Below are positions 33,900 through 42,072 of a stretch of DNA of 64,000 nt, piece by piece. Source of the DNA: an uncultured Methylococcaceae bacterium. GTDB taxonomy: Bacteria > Pseudomonadota > Gammaproteobacteria > Methylococcales > Methylococcaceae. Below the pieces are notes generated by a model, which had not been told where the DNA came from, ran no database searches, and saw only the letters and a list, made by a program, of their open reading frames with translations. The DNA is taken from assembly GCA_903859815.1 (NCBI GenBank), contig CAIOOA010000153.1, positions 62,001-126,000 on the forward strand, given 5' to 3'. A program made the translations under genes and the position numbers. The first letter of the stretch is position 1, and the number at the start of each line of letters is the position of its first letter.

Positions 33900-35399
33900 G
33901 TGCCGAAACCAACCACTCCCGAACTCGTCGCCGCCATCGATCTTGGTTCCAATAGTTTTCACATGATCGTCGCCAGTCTGCGCCAAGGGGAATTGGTCGT
34001 TGTCGACCGCCTAAGGGAAATGGTGCGCCTCGCCGCTGGCTTGACCCCAGACCGTTTTTTGACTGAAGAAGCGCAAAAAAAGGCGCTTGATTGTCTGCAA
34101 CGTTTCGGACAGCGCCTTCGTGACATGCCCTCGGGCAGTGTTCGCGCCGTCGGAACCAATACCTTGCGTGTGGCCCGCAATTCAGCGCAATTCCTCGTAC
34201 AAGCAGAACAGGCGTTGGGTCATCAGATTGAAATCATAGCTGGCATAGAAGAAGCCCGCCTGATTTATCAAGGTGTAGCCAACAGCCTAAACAATGATGG
34301 CAAGCGACGCCTAGTGATGGACATAGGCGGCGGTAGCACCGAATATATCATCGGCGTTGACCAAGCGCCTTTACAAAAAGAAAGCTTGCGCATGGGTTGC
34401 GTATCCATGAGCTTGAACCATTTTAATGACGGCAAGATCACCGCCAAGCGTTTCAAACGCGCCGTTATTGCCGCACAAGCCGAATTGGAACCGTTTGAAA
34501 ATGCCTTCCGCCATGGCGCTTGGGAACAAGCCATCGGGGCATCGGGAACCATGCGCACAGTCGAGAAATTGTTGGTTAGCAATGGCTGGAGCAAGGAAGG
34601 AATAACCTTGGAAGGACTCAATCAGTTGATAGAAGCCATGTATGACGCCGGACATTGCGATAAATTGCAATTACCCGAATTGTCGAATGACCGCAAACCC
34701 ATATTGCCCGGTGGCGTTGCCATTATTTACGCCAGCTTCAAGAGTTTGCAAATCCCCAAAATGAAAGTGGCCGATGGGGCTTTGCGCGAAGGCTTGATCT
34801 ATGACTTGTTAGGCCGCATCAACCATGAGGATGTCCGCGACCGTACCGTGGCAGCCCTTGCATCCCGGTTTCATGTCGATCAAGAGCAAGCGTCGCGGGT
34901 CTGTCAAACCTTGGCGGATTTTTCCCGTCAGGTGCTGCCAATGGGTGGGGTCGAGCGCGAGGATGCCGAGACTTGGCTAAACTGGGCGGCAGGTTTGCAT
35001 GAAATTGGCATCGACATTGCCCACAGCAATTATCACCGGCATGGTGCGTATATCATTGAAAATGGCGATTTACCCGGCTTTTCCCGTCAAGACCAAAAGC
35101 TGCTGGCAACATTGGTGCGGTTTCACCGCCGCAAATTGATTCCAAAGTCTTTCAAGGAATTAGTCAAACCTTGGGACATCGCTGCCTTCCCAATGACCTT
35201 ACTATTTCGCCTGTCGGTATTGCTCCATCGTAGCCGCCAACCCACACCCTTACCCGCCATTACCTTGGCGATGACCGAAAACCGGATTATTTTGCGTTTC
35301 CCAAAAAACTGGCTCAAAGATCATCCTCTGACTGCCGCTGATCTTGAACAAGAGGCTGGCTATTTGCTAGGTGCGGAAATGGTGCTGGATTATGCTTGA
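33900..35399 (+). CDS. ppx: Exopolyphosphatase (Ppx/GppA family)
   Basis: 499 residues. The ASKHA phosphatase core shows VAAIDLGSNSFHMIVA, VRAVGTNTLR, IAGIEEARLIYQGV and DIGGGSTEYIIG. The C-terminal HD-like domain contains AAGLHEIGIDIAHSNYHRHGAYII. It should release phosphate from polyphosphate or act on pppGpp; the length suits Ppx. The start is GTG after a GGAATCG-like stretch. The neighbouring PHA cluster is convergent, so two storage-polymer functions lie side by side. Confidence 0.93.
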   Translation: MPKPTTPELVAAIDLGSNSFHMIVASLRQGELVVVDRLREMVRLAAGLTPDRFLTEEAQKKALDCLQRFGQRLRDMPSGSVRAVGTNTLRVARNSAQFLVQAEQALGHQIEIIAGIEEARLIYQGVANSLNNDGKRRLVMDIGGGSTEYIIGVDQAPLQKESLRMGCVSMSLNHFNDGKITAKRFKRAVIAAQAELEPFENAFRHGAWEQAIGASGTMRTVEKLLVSNGWSKEGITLEGLNQLIEAMYDAGHCDKLQLPELSNDRKPILPGGVAIIYASFKSLQIPKMKVADGALREGLIYDLLGRINHEDVRDRTVAALASRFHVDQEQASRVCQTLADFSRQVLPMGGVEREDAETWLNWAAGLHEIGIDIAHSNYHRHGAYIIENGDLPGFSRQDQKLLATLVRFHRRKLIPKSFKELVKPWDIAAFPMTLLFRLSVLLHRSRQPTPLPAITLAMTENRIILRFPKNWLKDHPLTAADLEQEAGYLLGAEMVLDYA

Positions 35400-35492
35400 T
35401 TTCGATTGTTAGGCGATCAAGAACCGCTCGCCAAACCGAATCTGAAAATTCCAAGGCATCCCGCGCAGACATCAATAGCCTACGCGGGGTTG

Positions 35493-35519
35493 CCTAGGTT
35501 TATTGAGTGAAAACCTAGG
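35493..35519. terminator. Stem-loop between convergent ppx and phaC
   Basis: CCTAGGTTT and AAACCTAGG form 9-bp arms around a 9-base loop, midway between the stop codons of ppx and phaC. It probably acts as a bidirectional terminator; no long T-run follows. Confidence 0.5.
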
Positions 35520-35537
35520 ATGGCAATATTTAGTGGG

Positions 35538-36704
35538 TTAAGTTTTGCGTCTGCTAGGTTTTTTCGGGGCGACTTCCCCACCTTCCACTGCCAAGTTTTC
35601 GTCTCCAGCCGCTTCGTCTATTTGAACGGTGGCGTTGTCCCTTTCATGCAACCATTTGGAAATGGCTGGCGCCAGTTCTTTCTGTGACTTGCCGCCGACA
35701 AACACGCCAATATGACCGCCCTTGAACTCATACAAGGTTTTGTCTTCCGTGCCGACCAAATCGTTTAAAGGTTTGGTTGCAGCGGGTGGGACCAAGTGAT
35801 CGGCGGAGGCGTAGATATTCAGCAAAGGCATCGTGATATTGCCCAAATCCACCAAACGATCACCTATCTTCAACTCACCCTTGACGAGTTTATTGTCTTG
35901 ATAGCAATCTTTAATGAATTGGCGCATACATTCACCGGCTTGTCCTGGACTGTCAAATATCCACTTTTCCATTCTGAGGAAATTGAGCAGTTTGTCCTTG
36001 TCTTCCATGACATCCAACATATCCACATATTTGCGGATATTCAGATTGAACGGCATCAACATTAAAAACCCGCCATTCAGGAAATCACCGGGTATGATTT
36101 TATAGGCATCCACCAATGCGTCAATGTTCAGATGCTTGGACCAGTTGAACAACAAACCCTCGTTGGTCGAGAAATCAATCGGCGCCACTAGCGTGACCAG
36201 ATTTTGAATCTTATCCGGGTTTAAAGCCGAATAAATAGCAGAAAAAGTCCCGCCCTGGCAGATGCCCATCAGATTGACTTTATCACACTGCGATACTTTT
36301 CTGACAACATTGACGCAATTGTCAATATAGCCGTTGATATAATCGTCAAGGCCAAGGTACATATCCGCTTTGGTGGGGTATCCCCAATCGATGATGAACA
36401 CATCTAGCCCTAAGTTCAGCAAGTTTCTAATCATGCTGCGGTCGGGCTGAAGGTCTAGCATATATTGACGATTGACCAATGCATAGACGACTAGCACCGG
36501 AGTCCGGCAAGTGCTGGCGTCTTTGCGGCTATAACGATAGAGTTTTAGTTTGTCTTCTTCGTAAATTAATTCCTTGGCTGCCGTTCCGACATCAATATCT
36601 TCAATCTCGGTCAACGCATTCACGCCCTTGATGACTTTGGTATTAAAATCTCCAAACTCTTTAATCAAGGACTTTGTATCAAAGGATAACAAAGTATGCG
36701 TCAT
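35538..36704 (-). CDS. phaC: Class III polyhydroxyalkanoate synthase subunit PhaC
   Basis: 388 residues. An alpha/beta hydrolase-fold polymerase that joins 3-hydroxyacyl-CoA units on the granule surface. The lipase-like box is GICQGG with Cys149; Asp302 lies in YASADHLVPP and His331 in GGHIGVF, the same numbers as in the Allochromatium vinosum enzyme. The C-terminal ~30 residues are a basic/acidic tail (ending KKPSRRKT) beyond the core. Its start overlaps the phaE stop (36701-36704), so the two subunits are translated together. Confidence 0.97.
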   Translation of the reverse strand: MTHTLLSFDTKSLIKEFGDFNTKVIKGVNALTEIEDIDVGTAAKELIYEEDKLKLYRYSRKDASTCRTPVLVVYALVNRQYMLDLQPDRSMIRNLLNLGLDVFIIDWGYPTKADMYLGLDDYINGYIDNCVNVVRKVSQCDKVNLMGICQGGTFSAIYSALNPDKIQNLVTLVAPIDFSTNEGLLFNWSKHLNIDALVDAYKIIPGDFLNGGFLMLMPFNLNIRKYVDMLDVMEDKDKLLNFLRMEKWIFDSPGQAGECMRQFIKDCYQDNKLVKGELKIGDRLVDLGNITMPLLNIYASADHLVPPAATKPLNDLVGTEDKTLYEFKGGHIGVFVGGKSQKELAPAISKWLHERDNATVQIDEAAGDENLAVEGGEVAPKKPSRRKT

Positions 36705-37756
36705 TGGCTTACCTCGGAGAGTTGTTTTTCAAGCTTCTTGACGGTTTTTTTGAGGTCATGAACGGTTTTGTAAAGATCATCCATTTCAGACCGCAGTGCA
36801 ATAGGCAGGTCGGTTAGATGCATTTCCATCACCTTGAAAAAATGCGATCTGACGTTCAATGCGGTGTCTAGCAATTCACCCTGAAGTTTGGCAAATTCTT
36901 CGGTTTGGAATAGCTTGAAATAGGATTGTTCGCTCGTGTCAATCCAAATATCAAAAAACTCATCAAATTGTTTAATTTCTTCGCCTGAAGTAATTTTTTG
37001 CGCAAGCCTTTCCACAACCTTATCCATGGCCGTCATGCCGGTAATATAAATGGTATGCTGATATTCGGTATTCTTAGCCGCATACACCGTCAGGTCGTCA
37101 AAGCATTTTAAAATCAGTTCAAATTTTTCCCTGTCCTTGCCGACGGGTGGCACATGAAATATCCTTCCTATAGTATTATCGAAGGCATTGAACATGGAAT
37201 GGAATATTTGGATGAAGGACTCGGGATGCCCTTGTACAAACTGCGGGTAGGCATTTAAGCTTGCTTTGGACGCCTCTAGCCAAGGCGTGGCAAATTGTTG
37301 TCCCGAACCCGATAGCAATTCAAGAAATTGAACGGCTTGATTGAGCATTAATTTGTTGGCATCGGGATCAAAACCAAATACTTTATCGATAAGTTCTTTA
37401 TATTTTGCGGGATCGACAAAGTCTTTATAGGCTTCTGGATTCAAGCTCCTTTCCTGTGCTGCTTTGACGAGGGGTGCCCAAATCTCATAGAGCTTCATGT
37501 AAGCATTCGACCCGCCTAGCATTTTGCCAAGATTATCTTTGATGGTTAGATTGCCATTACTCGCTTCCGACAAGGATTTCATGACCGCTGAGGTCCATGA
37601 CGAATAAATATTATTGAGCCCTCCCGCGTCGCCGCCGAAAGAAGGGTATTGTTGACTAAAAAGTTGCTGAGTCCGCTTGGTGTTTTCAATAAAACCATCG
37701 AACAATTTTTCTTGAGTTTTGATCCAAGTTTGAAAATAACTTTCTGGATTTTCCAT
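36701..37756 (-). CDS. phaE: Class III polyhydroxyalkanoate synthase subunit PhaE
   Basis: 351 residues, the usual size for PhaE (about 350-360). It is helix-rich, with NPESYFQTWIKTQEKLFDGF at the start, a central FDEFFDIWIDTSEQSYFKLFQTEEFAKLQGELL block typical of the family, and a C-terminal coiled coil (DDLYKTVHDLKKTVKKLEKQL). PhaE is non-catalytic and allosterically activates PhaC in the class III complex. It overlaps phaC by 4 bp. Confidence 0.95.
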   Translation of the reverse strand: MENPESYFQTWIKTQEKLFDGFIENTKRTQQLFSQQYPSFGGDAGGLNNIYSSWTSAVMKSLSEASNGNLTIKDNLGKMLGGSNAYMKLYEIWAPLVKAAQERSLNPEAYKDFVDPAKYKELIDKVFGFDPDANKLMLNQAVQFLELLSGSGQQFATPWLEASKASLNAYPQFVQGHPESFIQIFHSMFNAFDNTIGRIFHVPPVGKDREKFELILKCFDDLTVYAAKNTEYQHTIYITGMTAMDKVVERLAQKITSGEEIKQFDEFFDIWIDTSEQSYFKLFQTEEFAKLQGELLDTALNVRSHFFKVMEMHLTDLPIALRSEMDDLYKTVHDLKKTVKKLEKQLSEVSQ

Positions 37757-37826
37757 AGCTGATTCCCCCTAGGGTTAGCTTTTGATTAGGCTATCATTAC
37801 GCCGGAATGCATTGCCGAATAATTAA

Positions 37827-37863
37827 GGGCCAGGAGGGACAGTGCTTGTCCTTCCTTAGGCCC
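37827..37863 (-). terminator. Hairpin between phasin gene and phaE (possible attenuator)
   Basis: GGGCC/GGCCC outer arms and AGGAGGGACA/TGTCCTTCCT inner arms (one mismatch) make a long GC-rich stem. It follows the phasin gene and precedes phaE on the same strand. Partial termination here would give more phasin than synthase; this is inference from position. Confidence 0.5.
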
Positions 37864-37887
37864 TGATGGTGTGTTGCGAGAAAAAAG

Positions 37888-38238
37888 CTACTTAGGGCTA
37901 GCCTTTTCCAGATATTCGGTAAATACTTTGACTAACTCTTTGCTTTGTTCAATCTGATTTTCCAGCGTCTTTCCCCATGATTGCTGAAGTTTAACCACTT
38001 CATCATTGAACAGTTCAGAAGTATTAATCATAGTGCCTATCCATGTATTAAAGAGTTTAAGCATTTCCTGTGCGTGAGGGTTGTCAACCGACCCCGCTGT
38101 GCTGAAAAAGGACTCCTGTGATTTTTTCATCGAGTCTAGCCAGTGCGCTCGAAATACTTCCTGCGTCTTGAGTGAAGTCTCAAGAAATTCCTTTTGGGTT
38201 TTAGCCCATGCGTCAAAAAACTCTAAGCCTTTATCCAT
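37888..38238 (-). CDS. Phasin family protein
   Basis: 116 residues, helical and amphipathic, with FFDAWAKTQKEFLETSLKTQ and LFNTWIGTMINTSELFNDEVVKLQQSW segments typical of phasins. Phasins coat PHA granules and control their size and number. It lies just upstream of phaE-phaC. The symbol phaP would be usual, but several unrelated families share it, so none is given. Confidence 0.8.
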   Translation of the reverse strand: MDKGLEFFDAWAKTQKEFLETSLKTQEVFRAHWLDSMKKSQESFFSTAGSVDNPHAQEMLKLFNTWIGTMINTSELFNDEVVKLQQSWGKTLENQIEQSKELVKVFTEYLEKASPK

Positions 38239-38300
38239 TTTCGTGTCCTCGTCTGTGTAGTGAGTGATTAACGATTGATTGTTGGCATCGCCAACGTTGT

Positions 38301-38741
38301 TTAAGTAGTCGTTTTGAATTGACGAATGGCCTCAAAAAAGGTATTCGTCATTTCGGTGTTCACCTTGATTTGTTTGTCAATAATGTCATGCCAAGCTTGC
38401 TGCGCTTTTTCACCTCCTTCGGTAAAAAGGTTTAATTGCAGGTCCTTGATCATATTCCTCAACAAAGTGTTCTCTTCTTTTAATTTGGTATTTTCGTCCA
38501 TGACTTGCTTATAGTTGATACTCGGAACAAAACCCATCATCGAATACCAGTCCGTCATTTTTTCCAGCATGTCACCAGAAAACGGAAAGGTTTTGCCATA
38601 TTCGGACAATCCCCAAAACTTTTTGGCAGACTCTATGCCTTCTTGTTGGGCTTTGCTGACAAACTCGGTCAAACCGGTTTTGAATAATGGGTTCCCAAAC
38701 AGGTCCATCATGTTTTTGAAAATATCTTCGTTTTTATACAT
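38301..38741 (-). CDS. PHA granule-associated coiled-coil protein (putative)
   Basis: About 146 residues. The N-terminus YKNEDIFKNMMDLFGNPLFKTG is followed by an amphipathic helical region, a coiled coil (MDENTKLKEENTLLRNMIKDL), and a C-terminal helix. It lacks the basic PhaF/PhaI tail but sits between a ribbon-helix-helix gene and the phasin in the PHA cluster, so a phasin-like or granule role is likely. The start at 38741 is chosen over 38810, which would run into the upstream gene. Confidence 0.65.
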   Translation of the reverse strand: MYKNEDIFKNMMDLFGNPLFKTGLTEFVSKAQQEGIESAKKFWGLSEYGKTFPFSGDMLEKMTDWYSMMGFVPSINYKQVMDENTKLKEENTLLRNMIKDLQLNLFTEGGEKAQQAWHDIIDKQIKVNTEMTNTFFEAIRQFKTTT

Positions 38742-38793
38742 TCTATAGTGCCTTGAATTGGTGGCCGGTTTTGTGGTTAATGGAGGGGGAAAG

Positions 38794-39177
38794 TCATTCT
38801 GCACTTTCACTGTTTGGACTCTCCGCCTTTTCGTCTGGGCTAAGCGGGTCTAGCATGTCACGGATTAGAAATTCTTTTGAACCCGTCGGTGATTCATTGG
38901 GTTTCCAATAAGCCCATGGATTCAGCGTCATTTTGGCGAACATCTCAATATCTTTGATGGAACCGATTTGTTTGAGCCAGTAACCCACCAAGCCAAAATA
39001 GTTTTTCAAATCCCAACCCGAACTCACCAAGAAAGGCATGACCCGATTGACATCCCTGATGTAGGCTCTCAACACATAGGCCACGTTGATATCCGGGTCC
39101 CCAAACTGGCTTAGGTGCGCCCTTAACTTTTCGTACTCTTCTTCATCCAACCTTAGTGTGACTGGCTTGAGCGCCAT
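38794..39177 (-). CDS. Ribbon-helix-helix-like protein at the head of the PHA cluster
   Basis: About 127 residues. The start ALKPVTLRLDEEEYEKLRAHL resembles an Arc/CopG ribbon-helix-helix strand and helix, followed by a longer helical part with aromatic clusters and an acidic tail (PLSPDEKAESPNSESAE). It could be the repressor that senses PHA granules, a role filled by unrelated PhaR proteins elsewhere. ATG 39177 has GGAGG at ideal spacing. It is first in the run RHH-coiled coil-phasin-phaE-phaC. Confidence 0.6.
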   Translation of the reverse strand: MALKPVTLRLDEEEYEKLRAHLSQFGDPDINVAYVLRAYIRDVNRVMPFLVSSGWDLKNYFGLVGYWLKQIGSIKDIEMFAKMTLNPWAYWKPNESPTGSKEFLIRDMLDPLSPDEKAESPNSESAE

Positions 39178-39239
39178 GATGCCTCCAAGACCTAACAATG
39201 TATGCTCATCGTAATACTAACGTAATTTGAATGTCAAGA

Positions 39240-39266
39240 AAAAAATCGCGACCGCTACGCGGTGAT
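39240..39266 (-). terminator. Probable terminator of the TIR-STAND gene
   Basis: Read on the minus strand: AATC, ACCGC, GTA, GCGGT, a three-base bulge, GATT, then a T-run of seven. It lies about 80 bp after the stop codon of the TIR-STAND-FGE gene and upstream of the PHA cluster. Confidence 0.5.
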
Positions 39267-39347
39267 TAAAGAGCAAGATCAAAAGCAAAAGAAAAAAGCA
39301 GAAAACAGAAAAGCAGGAACCAGAAATCAGAAGACAGAAAGCAGAAA
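39267..39347. repeat. Polypurine tract of CAGAA-type repeats behind the TIR-STAND gene
   Basis: On the plus strand this stretch is nearly all A, G and C (aaagcagaaaacagaaaagc, then cagaaatcagaagacagaaa), a degenerate CAGAA/GCAGAAA repeat. On the transcribed strand it is a TTTCTG-rich tract starting right at the stop codon, next to the candidate variable region. No gene is present. Confidence 0.6.
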
Positions 39348-41993
39348 TCACCAGGGAGAACCCAAGACAACCCGAAACCCAAGAGAGTCGTAACGAAGGT
39401 AAGGAAGGAGCCTGACGCGGATCGCACAGCGAAGGTTGACCGTCCGATCGCCCCAGGAACCGCCGCGAAGCGTTCTTTCCGCGCTGCCCCCCAATATTAT
39501 TTTATTTAGTGGCATGGGTTTTGCATATTCATTTAGACACCATTCCCAAACATTGCCCGCCATGTCCATCGGCCTTTCATCGGGCCAGTCTTGGGCATAC
39601 AGGCCCACAGCTATGGTTCGATTCAACTGACTTTCATCACTGTTGCAACGCCGTTCCTGCCAATCCTGTCCCCACGGGTAGGTGTTGTTGGAATTGCCGT
39701 GGCAAGCGGCTTGCTGCCATTCCCATTCGGTTGGCAGGCGCACATCTTGGCCCAAGCGCTGGCTCAACCAGCGGCAATAGGCCATCGCTTCAATCCATGC
39801 CACATTGACCGCCGGGTGATTGCCATAAGCCGGGAATTGCCGACCGGGTTCTTGGTAATAACGTTTCGGCAAGCCTTCCCACCAGCGGGGATGGGCGTAG
39901 CCGTCTTTGGCATCAATAAACAATTGATATTGGGCTTGGGTGACGGGGTATTTGGCAATCCAGCCCGCTTCCACGTCGAAGCGACCCGCGTCGTTTGCCA
40001 ATTCCACTGTTCCGGCTGGAATGGGACACCAGACGAGGTCGGGCAGGCTGTCTTGAACTCCCACCCCTGGCCGTTCATCGCCCAATAAGGCCAAGCGCAC
40101 ACCGATAGTGGCGCGGAGTTCATGGGACGTGTCCGCTTGCCGAATCAATGCCAGCATATCCTCACGCTGCACCGGGCCGAGGAAGCGGGTTTCCATTTCC
40201 GTGGGCTGGTATCGCAAAGCCCGAATCATCGCCCCTGCTTCCAAAGCCAAGGGGTCCAGCCAGCGGAAGGCTTCCGGCTGGCCACGTCTTACCCATTCCT
40301 CCGCATCGCGTTGCAAGCGCTTGCGCATCAGCAATTGGTCTTTACGCCCATCAATCCAGTCTTTCAGCAAGGGCCAGTTGCGGAACAGGGCTTCGTGGGC
40401 GACTTCCAAGGTTGGCTCACGCTTGGAATCGGGGGAAATATCGGTCAATAGCAGACGCGCTTCAATAAACGCTTGAATCAGTTGCTGCGCGGGAGTGGTT
40501 TGATTGGTTTGATTGTCATGGCCTAAACCCCAAACAGTTAAAGGCACTCGCCGCCGGGTGGCTGCGCCGCTGTGTTCGTCAATTTCCACCAATTCGCGGA
40601 ACACTTCGCCCAATAAGTCAGACTTGGATTGTGGCATTGACAAATCCAAGGAACCAAACACCTGTTCGGCTTTGTCGGCAATCGCGCCTTCGATGCCACC
40701 AAAGGCTTGATACGCTTGGCTAGGCATCCGTTGCCCTTCTCGTTGCTCATACAACCGTTCCAAGGCGAAGGCCATCAAGGCCAAGTTGCCGGGTTTTAGC
40801 CCGGTGTCTTTGACAATCTGCTCCGCCAGCCCAGCCTCAAATTCCAGCCCAGCCAGCTTGGCCGGCCCTTTGACCATCGCTTGCAAATCCTCCGCATCGG
40901 GTGCGGCTAACAGCAATTGCCCCGAATTAAACCAAGCCGTCATGTGCTTGCCAAACGCCTCGCAATCCATGCAAGCCCCGAGGAACTCCGCCCGCATCGT
41001 CGCCACGACCCGCACTTTGCCAGTCGCCATCAAATCGTCCAGAGCATCAATGAAGGGTTTGCGCAAATTGGGCGCGACCAAGCTGAACAATTCCTCGAAT
41101 TGATCGACAAACACCAATAGCTGCGAGTCCGACTCGGTTTTTAAAACCGAGTCGGACTGTTCTAGCAGTGGTTGCAATGCCGCCCCACCCGCTTGCAGGG
41201 CTTTTTTGACCGGGGTGTAACGTTCGTTTAAGGCAGTGGCGACGGCCTCAGCTAATACTTTGACCGGGGTGAAATCCTCATCGCCATGGTATTGTGCCGG
41301 GGTTATCCTTTCCCAAAGCCAATGGCTGAAACCACCGACTTTCCAACGATTTAACTTCGGCAATAAACCCGCCCAAACCAAGGACGATTTGCCCGCCCCG
41401 GAAGCGCCGACCACGATGACGAAACGTTGGTCAGCCAGTTTTTTCGCCAGTTCTGTTAACTCTGCCCCGCGCCCGAAAAACACATCGGCTTGCTGGTCTT
41501 TCAGTGCTTCCAATCCACGATAAGGCGGGCCTTGGGTGGCGATATTCCAAGTCGGTTCGGGGTAGGGTTTCGGCGGAATGGGAGCCAACGGGTTCCGGCA
41601 TACTTCAAGCAAGTCTGCCAATGCGCCAGAGGCATTCTCGCGAAAATCCACATAATCATACCGGCTGATGGTGTCTGGAATGTTGCAATCATTCAATAAT
41701 AGCGGGATAAAGCGGCGGTCATGCTTGGACGGGGAGCGAAACAGGCTTGTGTGACTTTCCATATTCACCCAATCCGATTCCAAGGCATCAGACGAAAAAC
41801 ACATAATCAGTGTGCGTGAAGCCTCCAGACCCTGATTAATGACGAGTAAGAAATCATCGCCCGGTTTGATGATCCAATCGTCAAACCACACATGCAAACC
41901 CGCCTTTTGCAAATGCTCGGCGAGTTGTCGGACGCGGGTTCGGTCCTTGGAGCTATAGCTTAGGAATACATCGTAAGTGAATTGGGGTTCCAT
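39348..41993 (-). CDS. TIR - STAND NTPase - FGE/C-type-lectin-fold conflict protein
   Basis: 881 residues. The TIR domain is at about 1-135 (YDVFLSYSSKDRTRV), with the candidate NADase Glu79 in SDWVNMES. A STAND-type NTPase spans about 165-600, with Walker A VVGASGAGKSS (195-204), Walker B LLVFVDQFEELF and VRVVATMRAEFL. The C-terminal formylglycine-generating-enzyme (FGE-sulfatase/C-type lectin) domain spans about 650-881 (YPVTQAQYQLFIDA, HPAVNVAWIEAMAYCRWL, RLPTEWEWQQAAC, NVWEWC, RGGSW...LGFRVV). Such proteins use the lectin-fold end as sensor, oligomerise through the NTPase and deplete NAD+ through TIR. The last ~35 codons look like a DGR variable region. A palindrome encodes residues 280-289. 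A MITE lies 79 bp upstream. Confidence 0.9.
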   Translation of the reverse strand: MEPQFTYDVFLSYSSKDRTRVRQLAEHLQKAGLHVWFDDWIIKPGDDFLLVINQGLEASRTLIMCFSSDALESDWVNMESHTSLFRSPSKHDRRFIPLLLNDCNIPDTISRYDYVDFRENASGALADLLEVCRNPLAPIPPKPYPEPTWNIATQGPPYRGLEALKDQQADVFFGRGAELTELAKKLADQRFVIVVGASGAGKSSLVWAGLLPKLNRWKVGGFSHWLWERITPAQYHGDEDFTPVKVLAEAVATALNERYTPVKKALQAGGAALQPLLEQSDSVLKTESDSQLLVFVDQFEELFSLVAPNLRKPFIDALDDLMATGKVRVVATMRAEFLGACMDCEAFGKHMTAWFNSGQLLLAAPDAEDLQAMVKGPAKLAGLEFEAGLAEQIVKDTGLKPGNLALMAFALERLYEQREGQRMPSQAYQAFGGIEGAIADKAEQVFGSLDLSMPQSKSDLLGEVFRELVEIDEHSGAATRRRVPLTVWGLGHDNQTNQTTPAQQLIQAFIEARLLLTDISPDSKREPTLEVAHEALFRNWPLLKDWIDGRKDQLLMRKRLQRDAEEWVRRGQPEAFRWLDPLALEAGAMIRALRYQPTEMETRFLGPVQREDMLALIRQADTSHELRATIGVRLALLGDERPGVGVQDSLPDLVWCPIPAGTVELANDAGRFDVEAGWIAKYPVTQAQYQLFIDAKDGYAHPRWWEGLPKRYYQEPGRQFPAYGNHPAVNVAWIEAMAYCRWLSQRLGQDVRLPTEWEWQQAACHGNSNNTYPWGQDWQERRCNSDESQLNRTIAVGLYAQDWPDERPMDMAGNVWEWCLNEYAKPMPLNKIILGGSAERTLRGGSWGDRTVNLRCAIRVRLLPYLRYDSLGFRVVLGSPW
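39369..39467 (-). other. Candidate diversity-generating retroelement variable region (VR)
   Basis: Between the fixed RGGSW and LGFR motifs, the codons at expected variable sites are GGC, GAT, GTC, AAC, ATC, GTC, CTC, CTT, TAC, CTT, TAC, GAC and TCT: all end in a pyrimidine, with first and second bases freely varied. Interspersed framework codons (CGC TGT GCG, CGC, CCT, CGT, CTT GGG TTT CGG) are adenine-free. This is the pattern left by adenine mutagenesis of an AAY-rich template. No template repeat or reverse transcriptase was seen in this window, so the donor cassette would have to be elsewhere. Confidence 0.6.
41126..41158. repeat. In-frame palindromic element within the TIR-STAND gene
   Basis: A perfect inverted repeat with 16-bp arms (AGTCCGACTCGGTTTT and complement) around one base. 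On the coding strand it reads SDSVLKTESD. Core and frame are the same as in the palindrome at 14051-14081 in the CHAT gene. It lies between the STAND Walker A and Walker B motifs, where loops vary in length. Confidence 0.85.
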
Positions 41994-42072
41994 GTTGGGT
42001 AACGCTTGGATGGCTATTCATCTCCTTATTATCCATGATTTGTGCGTGAAACTCCAAAATGGGTCGGGGTTG

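Noticed and set aside
39591-40088. 165-codon frame antisense to the FGE domain of the TIR gene
   Set aside because: Shadow of the FGE coding frame; no motif or start context.
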